The notes under the pieces are model-generated. The model saw nothing but the letters and a program-made list of their open reading frames with translations, was not told the origin of the DNA and searched no databases. The position numbers were made by a program, and so were the translations under genes. DNA of 64,000 bases from Malaya genurostris (Eukaryota; Arthropoda; Insecta; Diptera; Culicidae): the NCBI RefSeq assembly GCF_030247185.1, contig NC_080571.1, positions 33,778,753 through 33,842,752 of the forward strand, in the 5' to 3' direction. Positions 38,323 to 51,700 of the stretch are shown piece after piece. The stretch's first letter is position 1. Every line of letters begins with the position of its first letter.

Positions 38323-38837
38323 TTAGTGTTGGTAATTTGCGCTGACACTCTCAGATGTTAATTATTGCCTGGCCGCAATAGTGTTTGTGAGAGAGAATTC
38401 TGAGTGCAATTCTGTCTATGACAGCTTGCATGTGTCGTGGGGGAGAAAATTGGTTTCGTTCCGTTTGATGACAATTATTATTTTATTAATTTTGATAATT
38501 GAATTTCTAGTTACATTTTCTTTATGAGATATAAACTTACAGAAAACGATTATCGAGCGCTCTATAACTTATACGATTCGATTGAAAAAGAAGGATTAAA
38601 CTTCTATTGCTTACTAGTCTAATTTAGCTTCTTTGTAAATTTCTAGTGAACCATCAAATTCCACCGTCATCCACCAGAAACGCAACAAAACAGAACATTA
38701 CAGAACGAAGAGACTGCTCGGTACAACGAATTCGAAGTTCGTTCATATCTTGAATAAAAAAAATCAAAATGTTGAATACCTAGATTTGAACAGTCGGCGT
38801 AGTTAAACTAAGTAGAATTATTGAGCTCACACAACAA
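38323..38837. other. Immediate upstream region of the Sp-factor start codon
   Basis: Contains a possible 3' splice site (TTTGAACAG near 38803) that would define a 5'UTR exon leading to the 38838 ATG. No TATA box is obvious. Confidence 0.35.
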
Positions 38838-39228
38838 ATGGACTCGTCTCAGGGCAATTTAGCGCCCGGACAAGAGATACGAGTCGTCAGCGCATCGGTA
38901 GTGGCGCAACTGCAGGCCCAAGGATTACAGGTCCGTTTAGGATGATTTTTTTTTATTTTCTTGATTCCACTGATTATAACTCGATTCGAATAGTGTTTCT
39001 GTTATTTATGATTGTCTTTTTTTCACGTTTACCTAACTTGGAAGTTTTTGTTTTCATTAAATATTAATTCTTCATTATTTTAAGGGCAATGAGCTTAATG
39101 CAGCAATCATGGCTGCATCGCAGCCTCAAAATGCGAATCAACAGGCGGTACAGCAACAACAGATTCAGCAGCATCAGCAACAACAACAACAACAGCAGCA
39201 GCAACAGCAACAACAGCAGCAGCAGCAG

Positions 39229-39269
<41 letters not shown>

Positions 39270-39284
39270 GCAGCAACAACAACA

Positions 39285-39328
<44 letters not shown>

Positions 39329-39682
39329 AGGCACAAGCGGTATGTAATTACATTACAAGTGCTCTATCAGTTGAAGACAAACACGAGAATAGGTCCTAAG
39401 TGCAAATGACAGTTTCTCTTTGTTTACTTTCTTTTTCGAGTATTGCGGTCCAATCAGTAATCTTTCCATCTAACACATCACATAGTATAATAGCAAAAAC
39501 CATCAACTTTCGATATGAACTATAGAATTAGTTGGAAATTACTGGAATTTGCCATAACAATTTAGAGAGAAAGTAAACCAAGAGAAAGTGTCATTTGGAT
39601 TTGGGACCTTTTCTAATGTTCATCGAGATTCAATAACAAATGTTTATTACCACAATAGGTTCAACAACAGCAACAACAACAG

Positions 39683-39713
<31 letters not shown>

Positions 39714-42700
39714 CGCAGCAGCTTCATCAGCAGCAACCCCAACAGCAAGTTCATCTGCAACAGTTCACTCAAGTTCCTCAGCAGCAGCCGCAGGTGATTA
39801 CGCTTCAGCAGCTGCAGAACTTCCTGCCTCAGCACCAGTTGAACACGCTCACCACGGCCGATGGCACGCCGGTGCAAGTGGCCACTTCATCGGCCGCAAC
39901 CACCCCGGTGGGAACTCCGGTGAAGACTTTTGTCACCTCGCCGCCTCAGATACAACAACCGCAGATTTTGAATCTACAAGGCTTGCCACAGCAGTTCCTG
40001 CAGGGTAGTCAAATCATTCAAAATCCGAACGGACTGTTTCAGATGATTCAACCAGTGCAGACGATTAACGTTGACGGCCAGGAAACTCTGTTTGTACCGG
40101 GAGGACTCCAAGCCGGTCAATTGGCGGGGGCACAGGCCGTTCAAATTAACGGTCAGCAGGCATTTATCACTCCCTCAGGACAATTGATACGAGCCCCCAA
40201 TGGGGTCGTTCCGACCAATTTCCTGCCGAACGTGGCACAGGCCGTGCAGCTACCGAACGGTGAGTCAATACATTTTTGTTACAAGGTCGAGAGGTGTGGT
40301 GCAATATTGGTGTGTTTGTTGTTTCTCATTGTATTAGTTGTAAAGCTTTGCTCATCTAATGGTCATCATTTATACGGTAGACCTTTCCAATGCATGTACC
40401 TATGCAACATCCCACACAATTGTCACATTTCATTTGACATTCATCGTCACAATTGGTAATAGTAGTTCCGGTATCAAGGCTCGTATCAAGGTCCGTTTAC
40501 GATTCATTTCATGGTGCGACCTACCAAAGTTGTAAATAGATGATCGTAGAATTATATTCCAGTTGTCACCAAGGTTTTAATCGCGTTTCGACCGAACAAT
40601 CCATTATCACACGCACGTAACCGTATCATACATTCGCTTGAATTCTCTGTACTTTCATGCAGCTGGTCAGGCTACGCTTACTATCCCGGGCACTAATATA
40701 ACAATCCCCTTGGGTACAACTAGCACGGCAAATGTTCTAGCTCAACAACAACAACAACAACAACAGCAGCAGCAACAACAGCAGCAACAGCAGCAGCAAC
40801 AGCAACAACAGCAACAACAGCAGCAACAAGCCGCTGTTGTAGCTGCTGCGAATGCAGCTGTTGCAAACCAGCAGCAGCATACTCAATCGCAAGCGCAACA
40901 ACAAACGCAACAGCAGCAACAGGTTCAAGCCCAACATCAACAGGCTCAAGCCCAACAGCAGCAGCAACAACAAACGCAACAAGTTCACATTCAACCTCAA
41001 CAACAAACTGCTGCGCCGCAGATTCAACAGATTCATCCGGCTACTATCACAATTCCTGGTACCAATATTCAAGTACCCACATCAGCCGTAACAGCTCAGA
41101 ACATTTTGCCAAATAATATTACCACCATAAAACTGGAAGGAGGTAAATTAAGCTCATCACATTGAAAAGTTTAAGCTTACAAGATCCGCATTCGTTGAAA
41201 TACAATTTGCATGCATTACTTGTGTTCCCTTTTGTTTTGAAATCGGTGATGGGAATCCGAAATTTCGATACCAGATCACTAATCGGATCATTGTGCATGT
41301 GTTATTCTAGGTCAAAACGTTCAGGTGCGACCGGCCGGTGCTATGCCACAGGTGGTGCAATTCCCGATGCAGCAAACAATCCCGGTACAGGTGCCGATAT
41401 CGACCGGAAACGGGCAAACCGTATATCAAACCGTCCACGTGCCAATTCAAGCATTCGGTTCGGCACTCGTCCAACCGCAAATGCAAGTGATACCGCAGAT
41501 TCCCCAGGTAGCGAACATCATAACACCGAACGGACAAATTCAGCAGGTTCAGCTAACGTCGCTGAATCATCTAGCCGGATTGCAGGCAGCTTCCGCACCG
41601 CAGAATATCATTCTGCAACAGCCGCAAAACATGGCACAGGCTTCGGCGTCCACCGGGGCAAACCCGTTGATGTCTGCCATTCCCACGGGGACGGTTCAGA
41701 CCGGAGTTGCCAACGCGCAAGATAGCAGTCAGCAACAGCAACAGCAGCCTCAACCGCAACCTCAACCGATCACAATAGCTGGTCCGCATGTCGGCCAGCA
41801 GATTACGGTGATACCGTCCAATAGTCTCCCGCAACTCCGCCAAAATGCAGCCAACATTATTCAAATGCCGAATATACCCGGGCTGCAAGCAATCCCGGTC
41901 CAAAACATACCAGGAATTGGAAACGTTCAGGTGATCCCGACAAATTTCATGCAACCGGTTCAACCGCAAACAGCGGCGTCGCAGCCTCAGTTGAACCCGG
42001 TCAATCAAGTAGGGCAAGCTATATCCCTTCAGCAGGCAGCGGCGCATCAATTATCAAGTATAAAGCAGGATCCAAACGACCCCGGTAAGTGGTATATCAA
42101 GCAGGAAGCTATCCCCATTCAACCACAACCGGTCAGCGTTTCCTGTAATACCAGTACCAGTGGCAGTGGTACCAGTGTATCGTTCCCGGCAATGCAAACG
42201 ACTTCCGCGGGGAACAGTAATATTCTACCGACGCCCACCCCACAGCCGATCGTCAGCGGAAACCATCAGATCAAGGGTGAGATACTCAGTCCGGCTACGC
42301 AGACTTCGGTCAATGTGAACATCAGTGTTGGCGAGGGCAACGAGCAGGTACAGAAACCTCGCGTCCGACGAGTTGCCTGTACTTGTCCGAACTGTGAGAC
42401 CAAGGGCGAGGGACCACCGGATCGGAAGAAACAGCACATTTGTCACGTGAGCGGTTGCAACAAAGTATACGGAAAAACGTCCCACTTGAGAGCGCACCTG
42501 CGGTGGCACACGGGTGAGTTGATTAGTTTAATTTACTATTCTAAAGCTGACAATCATGGATTGATATTCCGACACTGGGCGAAGTCAGGTAACAGCAAGG
42601 CTGATTCGTCCATTATAGCAAGTATGATAGTAAATTCTAAGGTCGTATAATTGGAAACTCTTTAAAGGGACATATTAACAAATCAGTTTTTACAGTTAGA

Positions 42701-45700
42701 GGCTGACTAAACAGTAAATTGGTACGTACAAAAATGCCAGCAATTCGTGTTGTAATAAGTGTAAATAGTCCTGTAATGGTTTCTTTCAAACTTCAAAGCT
42801 ACAGCATTAGATGGGTTAATTTATCCAGTTTGAACTAGAGATGGGCAAAACAGTTGATTTCAAAGAACCGTTCAGTGATGCAGAGTTCTACTAAAAGAAC
42901 TAGTTCTCGAGAGCCGTTCGTTCGTTCTTTTCATAGTTAGTTTGCTTGTTGAATGACTAATCGGGATCCCAATTAGAACTGAGGTTTCGTAGTTTTCTTT
43001 ATTACACCCAAGTAGCAATCCGCAACTAGTTCTGATACGACAAAGTCCAAACTATGTTGCAACAAGAGCACGAATATGTTTTTATGTTATACTGGTTAAA
43101 ACATGGTGACAGCAATGTTTCATCATAACATAACTAGTTACGAAATATTTATTTAGGTTTCCAATAATAACATCTTTGTGTCATATTAAATTAAATATAA
43201 TTTACAAGCTATCGTTACTTAATCCAAACATATCTTTAATCACAACAATGCTTCTAGCTACTAGTTGAAAATAAGTTTATTTGACTTCAATAGTAGCAAC
43301 CCGTAACTAGTTTTGATACCACTTAACCCAACTGTGTTGCAACAAGAGCACGAACATGTTTTTTATGTTATACTGGTTAAAACAAGGTGACAGCAGTGTT
43401 TCTTTATAACGTAAACATTGAACTAACTATCATTTGTAAGTTATCGTTACTTGATTCTAACATATCTTTAATCACAGCTATGCTTTTAGCTACTAGTTGA
43501 AAAAAGGTTCATTTTCCGTTGCGAAATCATTATAAATACGTAAGCGTATATGTAAATCGTTACTGTGAATTGATGTAGTAATAACTTAGATATTATAAGA
43601 TTATAACATATAATTTCATCATTGATTCAGATAGTTATCGGTAGGTTTTCCCAACGTTATGATAACGAAAATGCAAACAAAACAACTTTTGTTGGCTCGA
43701 ATATGGCGAACACAATATGGAGTCTCAAGAAGTGTATGAAACATAAATAAAACCAGGATAATACTTGTTTCAAAACTACTTTTTGTCGAAAATAGTGAAA
43801 GGCAGAATAGTCATTTTTGTTCTATGCACTGTCATAAACACGAAGAAAATAATATAGGGATTGAACATCGATTGTGATAATATTATAATTCTTATGATAT
43901 ATGATTTAAAAATGATGAGAAATCACTCTACTTGGAATAATTTTGAGCATTCTGAACATAGTGTTATTTTCCTGTTTTTTTGTTATATCTTTATAAACAG
44001 ATTGATTGAAGGCGCATAAAAAACAATTAAGTAAAATTTAATTCTGCTCGACAGTTTGAAAATCGTTGTGAAATTTGTACCTTGTATCAAGTTTGTGATT
44101 TAAAGTACTCTTCTGTTTTTTATTGATGATAGAAAAGTGTTCTGTATTCATTCAATGTTTATAATGTCGATGGTGACTAAGTTTCAACTAGTTTAATTGA
44201 AAACAAGTTATTTTCAAGTTATGAAAAAATAAGTTCTTTCAGTATGACATTACAACGTAACGACAACTTATTTTTAGCCGACCTAACAACTAGTAGAAAC
44301 TGCGCTTTTTGAGTCATGCAAGTGGTTAGATATTAGTAACAATCACTCAAATATCTGGTTGCAAACTAGTCACAAACAAGCTAGCGTAACAAAAATTGTT
44401 ACTTGGGCACTGTTTTGTACCGTTCTCGAAAAAGATTGAGCGAGCAAAACAAAAAAAGTACGGGTGTGTAATGTCCGAGACATAACTGGATGTCGTGAAT
44501 ACGAATAAAACTGACACGATTTCTTTACACTTTCGAATTCGAATTGATAGTTGATCGATTGCGTAAATTGCGAAACGTTCCCCCTTTTCACTACAAAAAT
44601 TTTCAACGATTTTTGACGTCGATTTGAGATCGGATTTCCATATTTCATTGAAAGATGCTGTACAGGATTCATTTCTGCCTTTTAGAAGGACCAAATTGTG
44701 GAATTCTCTACGATATTTAGCACAGTTCGGAACATTTATCTCGAACGATTTTCGCACAGCGAAAAGTGCACGACGCAAATCAAATTATTTTGGATTATCA
44801 CTAAACTGATGATTTCTACCTTCGATTTGCAAAGAAGTAATCTTAATAGTTCTTTAGATAACATTTAGAGCCATTGGAACGGCTGATTTTTTATAATGTT
44901 GTCCACTTTTCGTTTCTTGTTTTCTTTCTCTTCAATGCAAAAACCATCAGCACGTTCAGTTGAAGATATGTGCCTGACTACCTCAAAATCGCCGTCCTTG
45001 CGCGAAAAACCCAAGCAAAAGTAAAGTTTTCCGCGTTGTTTTAAAATTTTCAGAAAACTTAATTTTTGAGTTGTTTGTGGTTATTTGACACTGTTCAAAA
45101 TATTCTCCTAAATTCCAGATCATATTTTTGATGAAATGGTGAAAGAATTATGCTGCTGCCATTAATACAAGTCGAGATATTCACGATTAAGTTCTGCCCA
45201 TTCTTCCATATGGCTAATTTTGAAAAGGCGCCCCATAGTAAAGTAAGTCGTATTCACGACAAAAGAACCTATTCGAAGAATTCTGGAATTAGGAACTGGA
45301 TCTGAGGTCAAGAACTAAATTCAGAACTTAGAACAGACTCAGAATTCAGTTAGAATTTAGTTCTAGAACTACAATTTCGAAACTGAAATCAGTTCCGGAA
45401 TCTTTTTTCAAAATCCAGTTCAGCACACAGGCTCTGAATTCTAAACCTATATTCCGGAACTAAGCTCTGCAACTTGAAGACGATTTTTCGCCACGATCAA
45501 CAAAATGGGTTGTATAGAGTACAATAAAGCAAAATTTCGCATAATTCTTTGAGACTATTGTTATGGTTCTAACCGTATAGAAGAATTCTAGAATAAGGAA
45601 CTGGACCTGAGTTCAAGAACTAAATTTAGAACAAAGAACAGACTCAAAGATCAGTTGCAATTCTAAAACTATAATTGCGAAACTGAAATCAGTTCCGGAA

Positions 45701-48700
45701 TATAGTTCCAGAATCCAGTTTCAGCACGCAGGCTCTGAATTCTAAACCTATATTCCGGAACTAAAATCTGAAACTTGAAGACGACTTCTCGCTACGACCA
45801 CCGAAAAGCAAATGAGAACTGCTCTCATTATTGACGATCGCTGCTCCCGACGATTGAAGTCCAAATGAATGCACGACCTTAGCGTTTGAGGTTTGGCACC
45901 ACGCAAAAGGTCTGCTTTCATTGACGACTGCTCCACCTGACGATTGAAGAGTCCAAATGAGAGCACGACCTGAGCGTTTGAGGTTTGGCACCACGCAAAA
46001 GGTCTGCTCTCATTATTGACGATCGCTGCTCCCGACGATTGAAGTCCAAATGAATGCACGACCTAAGCGTTTGAGGCTTTATACCACGCAAAAGGTCTGC
46101 TTTCATTGCCGACTGCTCCACCTGACGACTGAAGTCCAAACGACAGTTGCGACCTAAGCGTTTGAGGTTTTTAACACGCAGAACGTGCACTCTCCGAAGC
46201 TGCTGGTCCCACGACGTCTGCTTGCATCCAAAGCACATGAAGAAATGATCGAATTTCGATCACGTTTCCCCTTTTATATGCAGTCAGTTGAAGATATGTG
46301 CCTGACTACCTCAAAATCGTCGTCCTTGCGCGAAAAAGCCAAGCAAAAGTGAAGAGTTTTCCGCGTTGTTTTCAAAGTTTGAGAAAACTTAATATTTGAG
46401 TTGTTTGTGGTTATCTCACACTGTTCAAAATATTATCCTAAATTCCTGATCATATTTTTGATGAAATGGTGAAAGAATAATGCTGTTGCCATTAATACAA
46501 GTCGAGATATTCACGATTAAGTTCTGCCCATTCTTCCATATGGCTAATTTTGAAAAGCCACCCCATACACGGAACGACCGAAATCAGCATTTTCGCGAAA
46601 AATTTAGTTGATTTGCTGATTTTAGTTAGTTATTTTTTGAGACAACTAAAAAAATCTTACTTTTGCTGATTTAGATTTTTTATTCTCATTTCCTTAATAA
46701 TAATAAAATATTTGTTGAAATGACCACTTTTTTAGTTGAATTCACAAATTAAACGTGCTGTCATTTCTTAGCTAAGGCACATTTCATTTCCATTCAACTA
46801 ATTTTTTAGTTGAATTAAAGAAATATAATGTTGTTTTCAACCAATATGAATGGTTGAATTGGCTTCTGCAATCTGCAGCTATATGGCGCCCTGTCACCGA
46901 AACGGTAACACCGTAATGACTACTAGCCACTAGATGGCACACTACTGCCGAAAAAATTTCAGACGCGGTTGTCTTTTCTATATTGGCAGGTATAAATACG
47001 ATGTTGTATTGGAGAAAAAGACATAAACGAAACGTAAACATCGTTTTGAATTTTTTTTCTTCTTAATCACTGTTTTCTTCATTCTCACTGAAAACTTTGA
47101 GCACTCGGAAAACAAAAACCGAATACAAATAGTACACCGGACGGCGCAGCTCGGAAGGTTTGAAGATACAAAAAAACTTCATCACAATTAGAGTGAAACA
47201 TTCGAAATTCACTTCACTGTTCCGCGTAAAAACATTATTACGCACAATCGCTTCAAGTGCGCACAAATTCTGAATAAATACGATTTCCACTAACAGTTTA
47301 CGACATTTTTACATATCGGTTAAGAAATTTAAATAAAGATATATCGAACACATGCGAAAAACATCAAAACAATTTTCAAGCGGTATCAATAAGACTGTCC
47401 TTTTTAGTTTTTTAATGGATTGTTTTGCTTTGACACTTCTCATGAGTTTTTGGCTAATAAACTTGTTAATAATACCCATTTCAGTTTTGGTTTCTTTGTG
47501 CTGTCCTTCAGTAATGATGGTGATAGATAAATAGAAACAAATTTTCTGATTTTAATAACAAAATTAGTTGTCAATGAGAATTTCGTGTTGGATTGAAATA
47601 TTGCTGGTTTGTGTCCAGGATATTCACCAACTAAACACATTCTCTAAAAATAATAGTTTTTTCAGCAAAGTAAATTCTCAATTTTAACTAATTTTATAGT
47701 TATTTTGGAAATTTTGTTGTTAAAATCAACTAATTCATAAACAGTAATACGAATTAGGCGCAGAGCTAATTTCGGTCGTTCCGTGTAGTAAAGTAAGTCG
47801 TCTTCACGACAAAAAGGTCCACGACATCGAACTGAAGAACTACCGTTCTCAAAAATTCATTCATTCTTTCAAAAGAACTAGAAGAGCTGTTTAACCTTTC
47901 TCTATACAAAGGTAATAGAATAGTTCGAGAAACCGATTTTTGATCGGAGCGTACCTAACAGCTATAGTCTTGGGGTGTCCTTTGCTGTATCAAACATACG
48001 TCTCCATATAATTCGGTCCATGGCTGCTCGTCGCCAGCTACTCAAGGCACGGATGCTTCGTAGATCGCCACCACTTGATCGTTGCGCTCCTCTTTTTCTT
48101 GTCCCAGTTGGATTAGATTCAAGAACCATTTTCACTGGGTTGTCATCCTAATGACATGCCCAGCCCATCGTAAACGACCAATTATAGCTGTTCGTACAAT
48201 GGGTGGTTCTCCTAACAGTTTCGTGATTCATACACCGTCTCCACGTTCCATAGTCCGTTTGCACTCCTCCAAACACTAAGGGCACGTTGGTCCTCTGCCA
48301 ACATAGTCCAGGTCTCGTGGCCATAAAGAACAACCGCTTTAATGAGCGTTTTGTAGGTGGTCAATTTCGTGTGGTGCTGTACTTTATTGGATCGAAGGGT
48401 TTTTCTGAGTCCAAAGTACGCACGATTTCCTACCAAAATTCGCCTCTTTCTCTGTTGGTGTCATTTTCAGCGGTCACCAGTGAGCTCAAATACACGAACT
48501 CGAATATTTATGGTAGTGTTTCAGTCCTATGTACAGTCCTATCTCCTCGCAGTTACGTGTCACAATATCAAAGTCTTCTGCGAAGCCGAAAAGCTGTACG
48601 GACTTTCGAAAGATCGTATCACTCGTGTCGATCCTCGCTCTTCGAGTCACATCTTCCAAAGCAATATTGAACAAGAGACAAGAGAATCCATCACCTTGCC

Positions 48701-51700
48701 GTTGCCCTCTCCGAGATTCGAAGGCACTCGAGAGCGTTTCAGATACTCGGACGTAGCACATCACTCTATCCATCGTTGCGTTGATCAATCGCGCCAGATT
48801 ATCCAGAAAACTGTTTTCGTGCATTATCTGCCATAGCTGTTCTCGATCGATCGATGTCGTATGCCGGTTTGAAGTCAATGAATAGGTGATGCGCGGGTTC
48901 GTTGTATTCACGACACTTCTTATCGCGAATATTGGTGATAGACTTTTAGCTTTTGGTAATAGACGACGGCAAAGGATTTGGGAGAGTACTTTGTAGACGG
49001 CGTTCAGTAATGTGGATTCTCGGTAATGGAACCGGCAAGCTTATCACCCTTTTTGTAGTTGGGACATACAATACTCCCAACTAGAATCTAGAGTCTACTC
49101 CTCCCAAATCAGAATCTACTCCTCCCAAATCATTCGGTACTGCACTTTAGCCAGTGGCTATTCTCCTTGTTTAAGCAATTCGTCTGACAATTGGTTGTTA
49201 TCCGCGGCTTCGTTGTTCCTCAGTTTGCCGATCTCCTCACTTATCTTTGACAGATCAGGTGCTGGGAATCTGTCGTCGGCTGAATCAATTTGGTTTTCCG
49301 TATGTTGCTCAGATGACCTCCAGGTGGCTTTTTGGATATCTTTGCAGGGGAAAAAAATGCTTCGGACTACCATTCCTCGGTAGGGTGCAAAGTTCACGCA
49401 TCGTTGACCGTACTCATTTGTTGCCGCGTGCAGGCTCTCCAACCCGATCACCGGTCTGTACATTGCCTCCCTGCCTACTTGAGCGTTCATGTTTTCGATG
49501 ACGAATTTCACATCCTGCCGTGGACAGTTGTCGTAAGCTCGCCCCAGCTTCTTTCTCGTCATCGGATCTCGTTTTATGTTGGCAAAGCACGTTGATGATA
49601 CTGTAATTGAAGAAGCGACCCTTAATATTCAATACGCACATCCTGTCAATGATTAGCTGCCACCCAACACTGCAAATCCCGTTCCTAGAACGCTGGTTGT
49701 GCCACAACTCTGGTAGAAGGTAGCCACACGATGTCCGCTTTTCCACACCTTCTGTCTCGTCCAACAAAGTTCCTGCAGTGCTACGGCATCGAAGCCGCGA
49801 ATTTGAAGCTCATTATACAGCATTCAGTCGTATCCTGGGAAGCTAAGCCACTTTCAGTTCCATGCGCCAAGCTTCCAATCGTAGTTCTTTGTTCGTCGCG
49901 TAAGTCTTTGCCGATTATTCCGAGTTTTATTTCTTTCTCAATTGTTTCTGTTATCCCTGTTTAGAGTCCCACGCTGACACAAGGACAATAAGCAGCCGTG
50001 CCTAACATGAAGAACAGACGCTATTTCGAGCCGCCCCTAACGTAGGGAAATGACGCTCGAATAGGTTCGGTCTCTGAAAAGAGGAAAGTCCCTCCCCCTC
50101 TTCCTTGTCAACATACAATCAAGGTTTCAGCGGGGTTGGTTGCCCAATCTTTCCTATGGTTACTCGTACCCCAGCCTGCACCGCGGATTCTTAATAAACA
50201 CGGAAAATGAACTTTCCGCGCAAGGGATATACAATGTATAGCATTCTCGGAATCTTCGAGATGTTTATCCAAATGTAAACACAAATGCTCTACGTATTTT
50301 ATGAGAACGAATTGTTCAAGAGAAACATCTTTTTGTCGTGAATACGGCTTACTTTACTATAGGGTGCCTTTTCAAAATTTACCCTCTGAGAGAGTGATAA
50401 GTTTTTGATCGTGAATATCTCTTGTTGTATCTAACGAATCAACATAATTTTTGCTACACGCCATCGGAAATATGATCACAATTTTATGATAAAATTATCA
50501 GTTGTGTGACATAATCTCAAATAATTCAAAATAAAACTTTTCTGAAATGTTTGGTATAAACGAGTATCAAAGGGGATAATCCATAAGGCGTGTTTGTCTT
50601 GCTCGTATTTTTAAAGCTCATAGCTCAGTGATCTGTGAAAGGATTTATATAATCTAACTACCAATAAAATCGAAATTTTCCAACTTAAACGTGTATAGCA
50701 AAAGCATTGAAGTATTTCAATTTTCACACTATTGAAAAATCTGTCTCATTTAATCCATGTCAACACCAGCCAATCAGAACGCGTTGTGAGGAAGAGAACA
50801 AAATATCTGCTGCTGTAAAACAAATCGATCGAGAAAAATGTTCCGAAAAGTGGTGAATATCGTAGTGAGTTCCTCAATTTGGTCCTTCTGAATGCTAGAA
50901 ACGAATCCCTACAGCATATTGATAGTTTCTTTCAATAAATTATGCAAATCCGAAATGAAATAATCGACATTAGAATTCTGTATGCGGCTATTTTCATAGC
51001 CGTTAGGACCGCCCATTATTGAAAAAGCTACAAACGAAATCACGTAAAAAAAAGCTCCTAACAAAAATTGGATCAGTTTGGATTCTATCACCACTGCGAG
51101 CAGATGTATTTTGTGTCGTTTGCAAAGCTAGTTTCGCTTCCGACAAGAGCGATTACGTCACAGCCGCCAGTCATTTGCATTGATGAAGAAACAACGGTGG
51201 AGAGCATTACACAAAATCAGTCGTTCTAATGGCTCAAAAGTTTTCTAAAGAACTATTAGGATTTGTTGTTCGCAAATCGAAGGTAAATATCCTCAGTTTA
51301 GTGCAAGTCTAGAACAGCTTGGTTAGATTTGTGCACTTTTCGCTGTGTGAAATTCACAGTAATCGAAATCAAGTGAAGCCTTCTTTGTTTTTGCGAAAAA
51401 TGTTCCAGAGTTTAATGTCGTAGAGAATTACGCAATTTAACCCTTCTGAATGCTAGAAACGAAATCCTATAGCATAATGATAGTTTCGTTCAATTAATTA
51501 GGCCTATTGTATCATTGATCAACCCAGCGAATTAATGTTTTCTTTATTGGAAGCTTATAATCGGTTGTAAACGCTACACCTACACCAACCATATCAGTAT
51601 CGCACCCACGTACAACAGTTAAGCCTGGAATTAGATGACGGAAGTCAGCGGCATCCATCGGAATTCGTATTCACGACATCCAGTTATGTCTCTGACATTA

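Noticed and set aside
39064..41072. Leu- and Val-rich minus-strand ORFs
   Set aside because: Reverse translation of CAG/CAA tracts.
45813..46185. CRISPR-like array
   Set aside because: The units are contiguous tandem repeats without unique spacers, and the genome is an animal's.
45748..46238. Three minus-strand ORFs with repeated [13 protein letters not shown] peptides
   Set aside because: Product of the 92-bp tandem array; no start context or domain.
44956..47815. LTR retrotransposon
   Set aside because: The direct repeats lack TG...CA ends, a primer-binding site and any gag/pol.
48287..49595. Plus-strand ORFs over the RTE-like region
   Set aside because: Shadows of the minus-strand LINE, whose conserved RT and endonuclease words are on the other strand.
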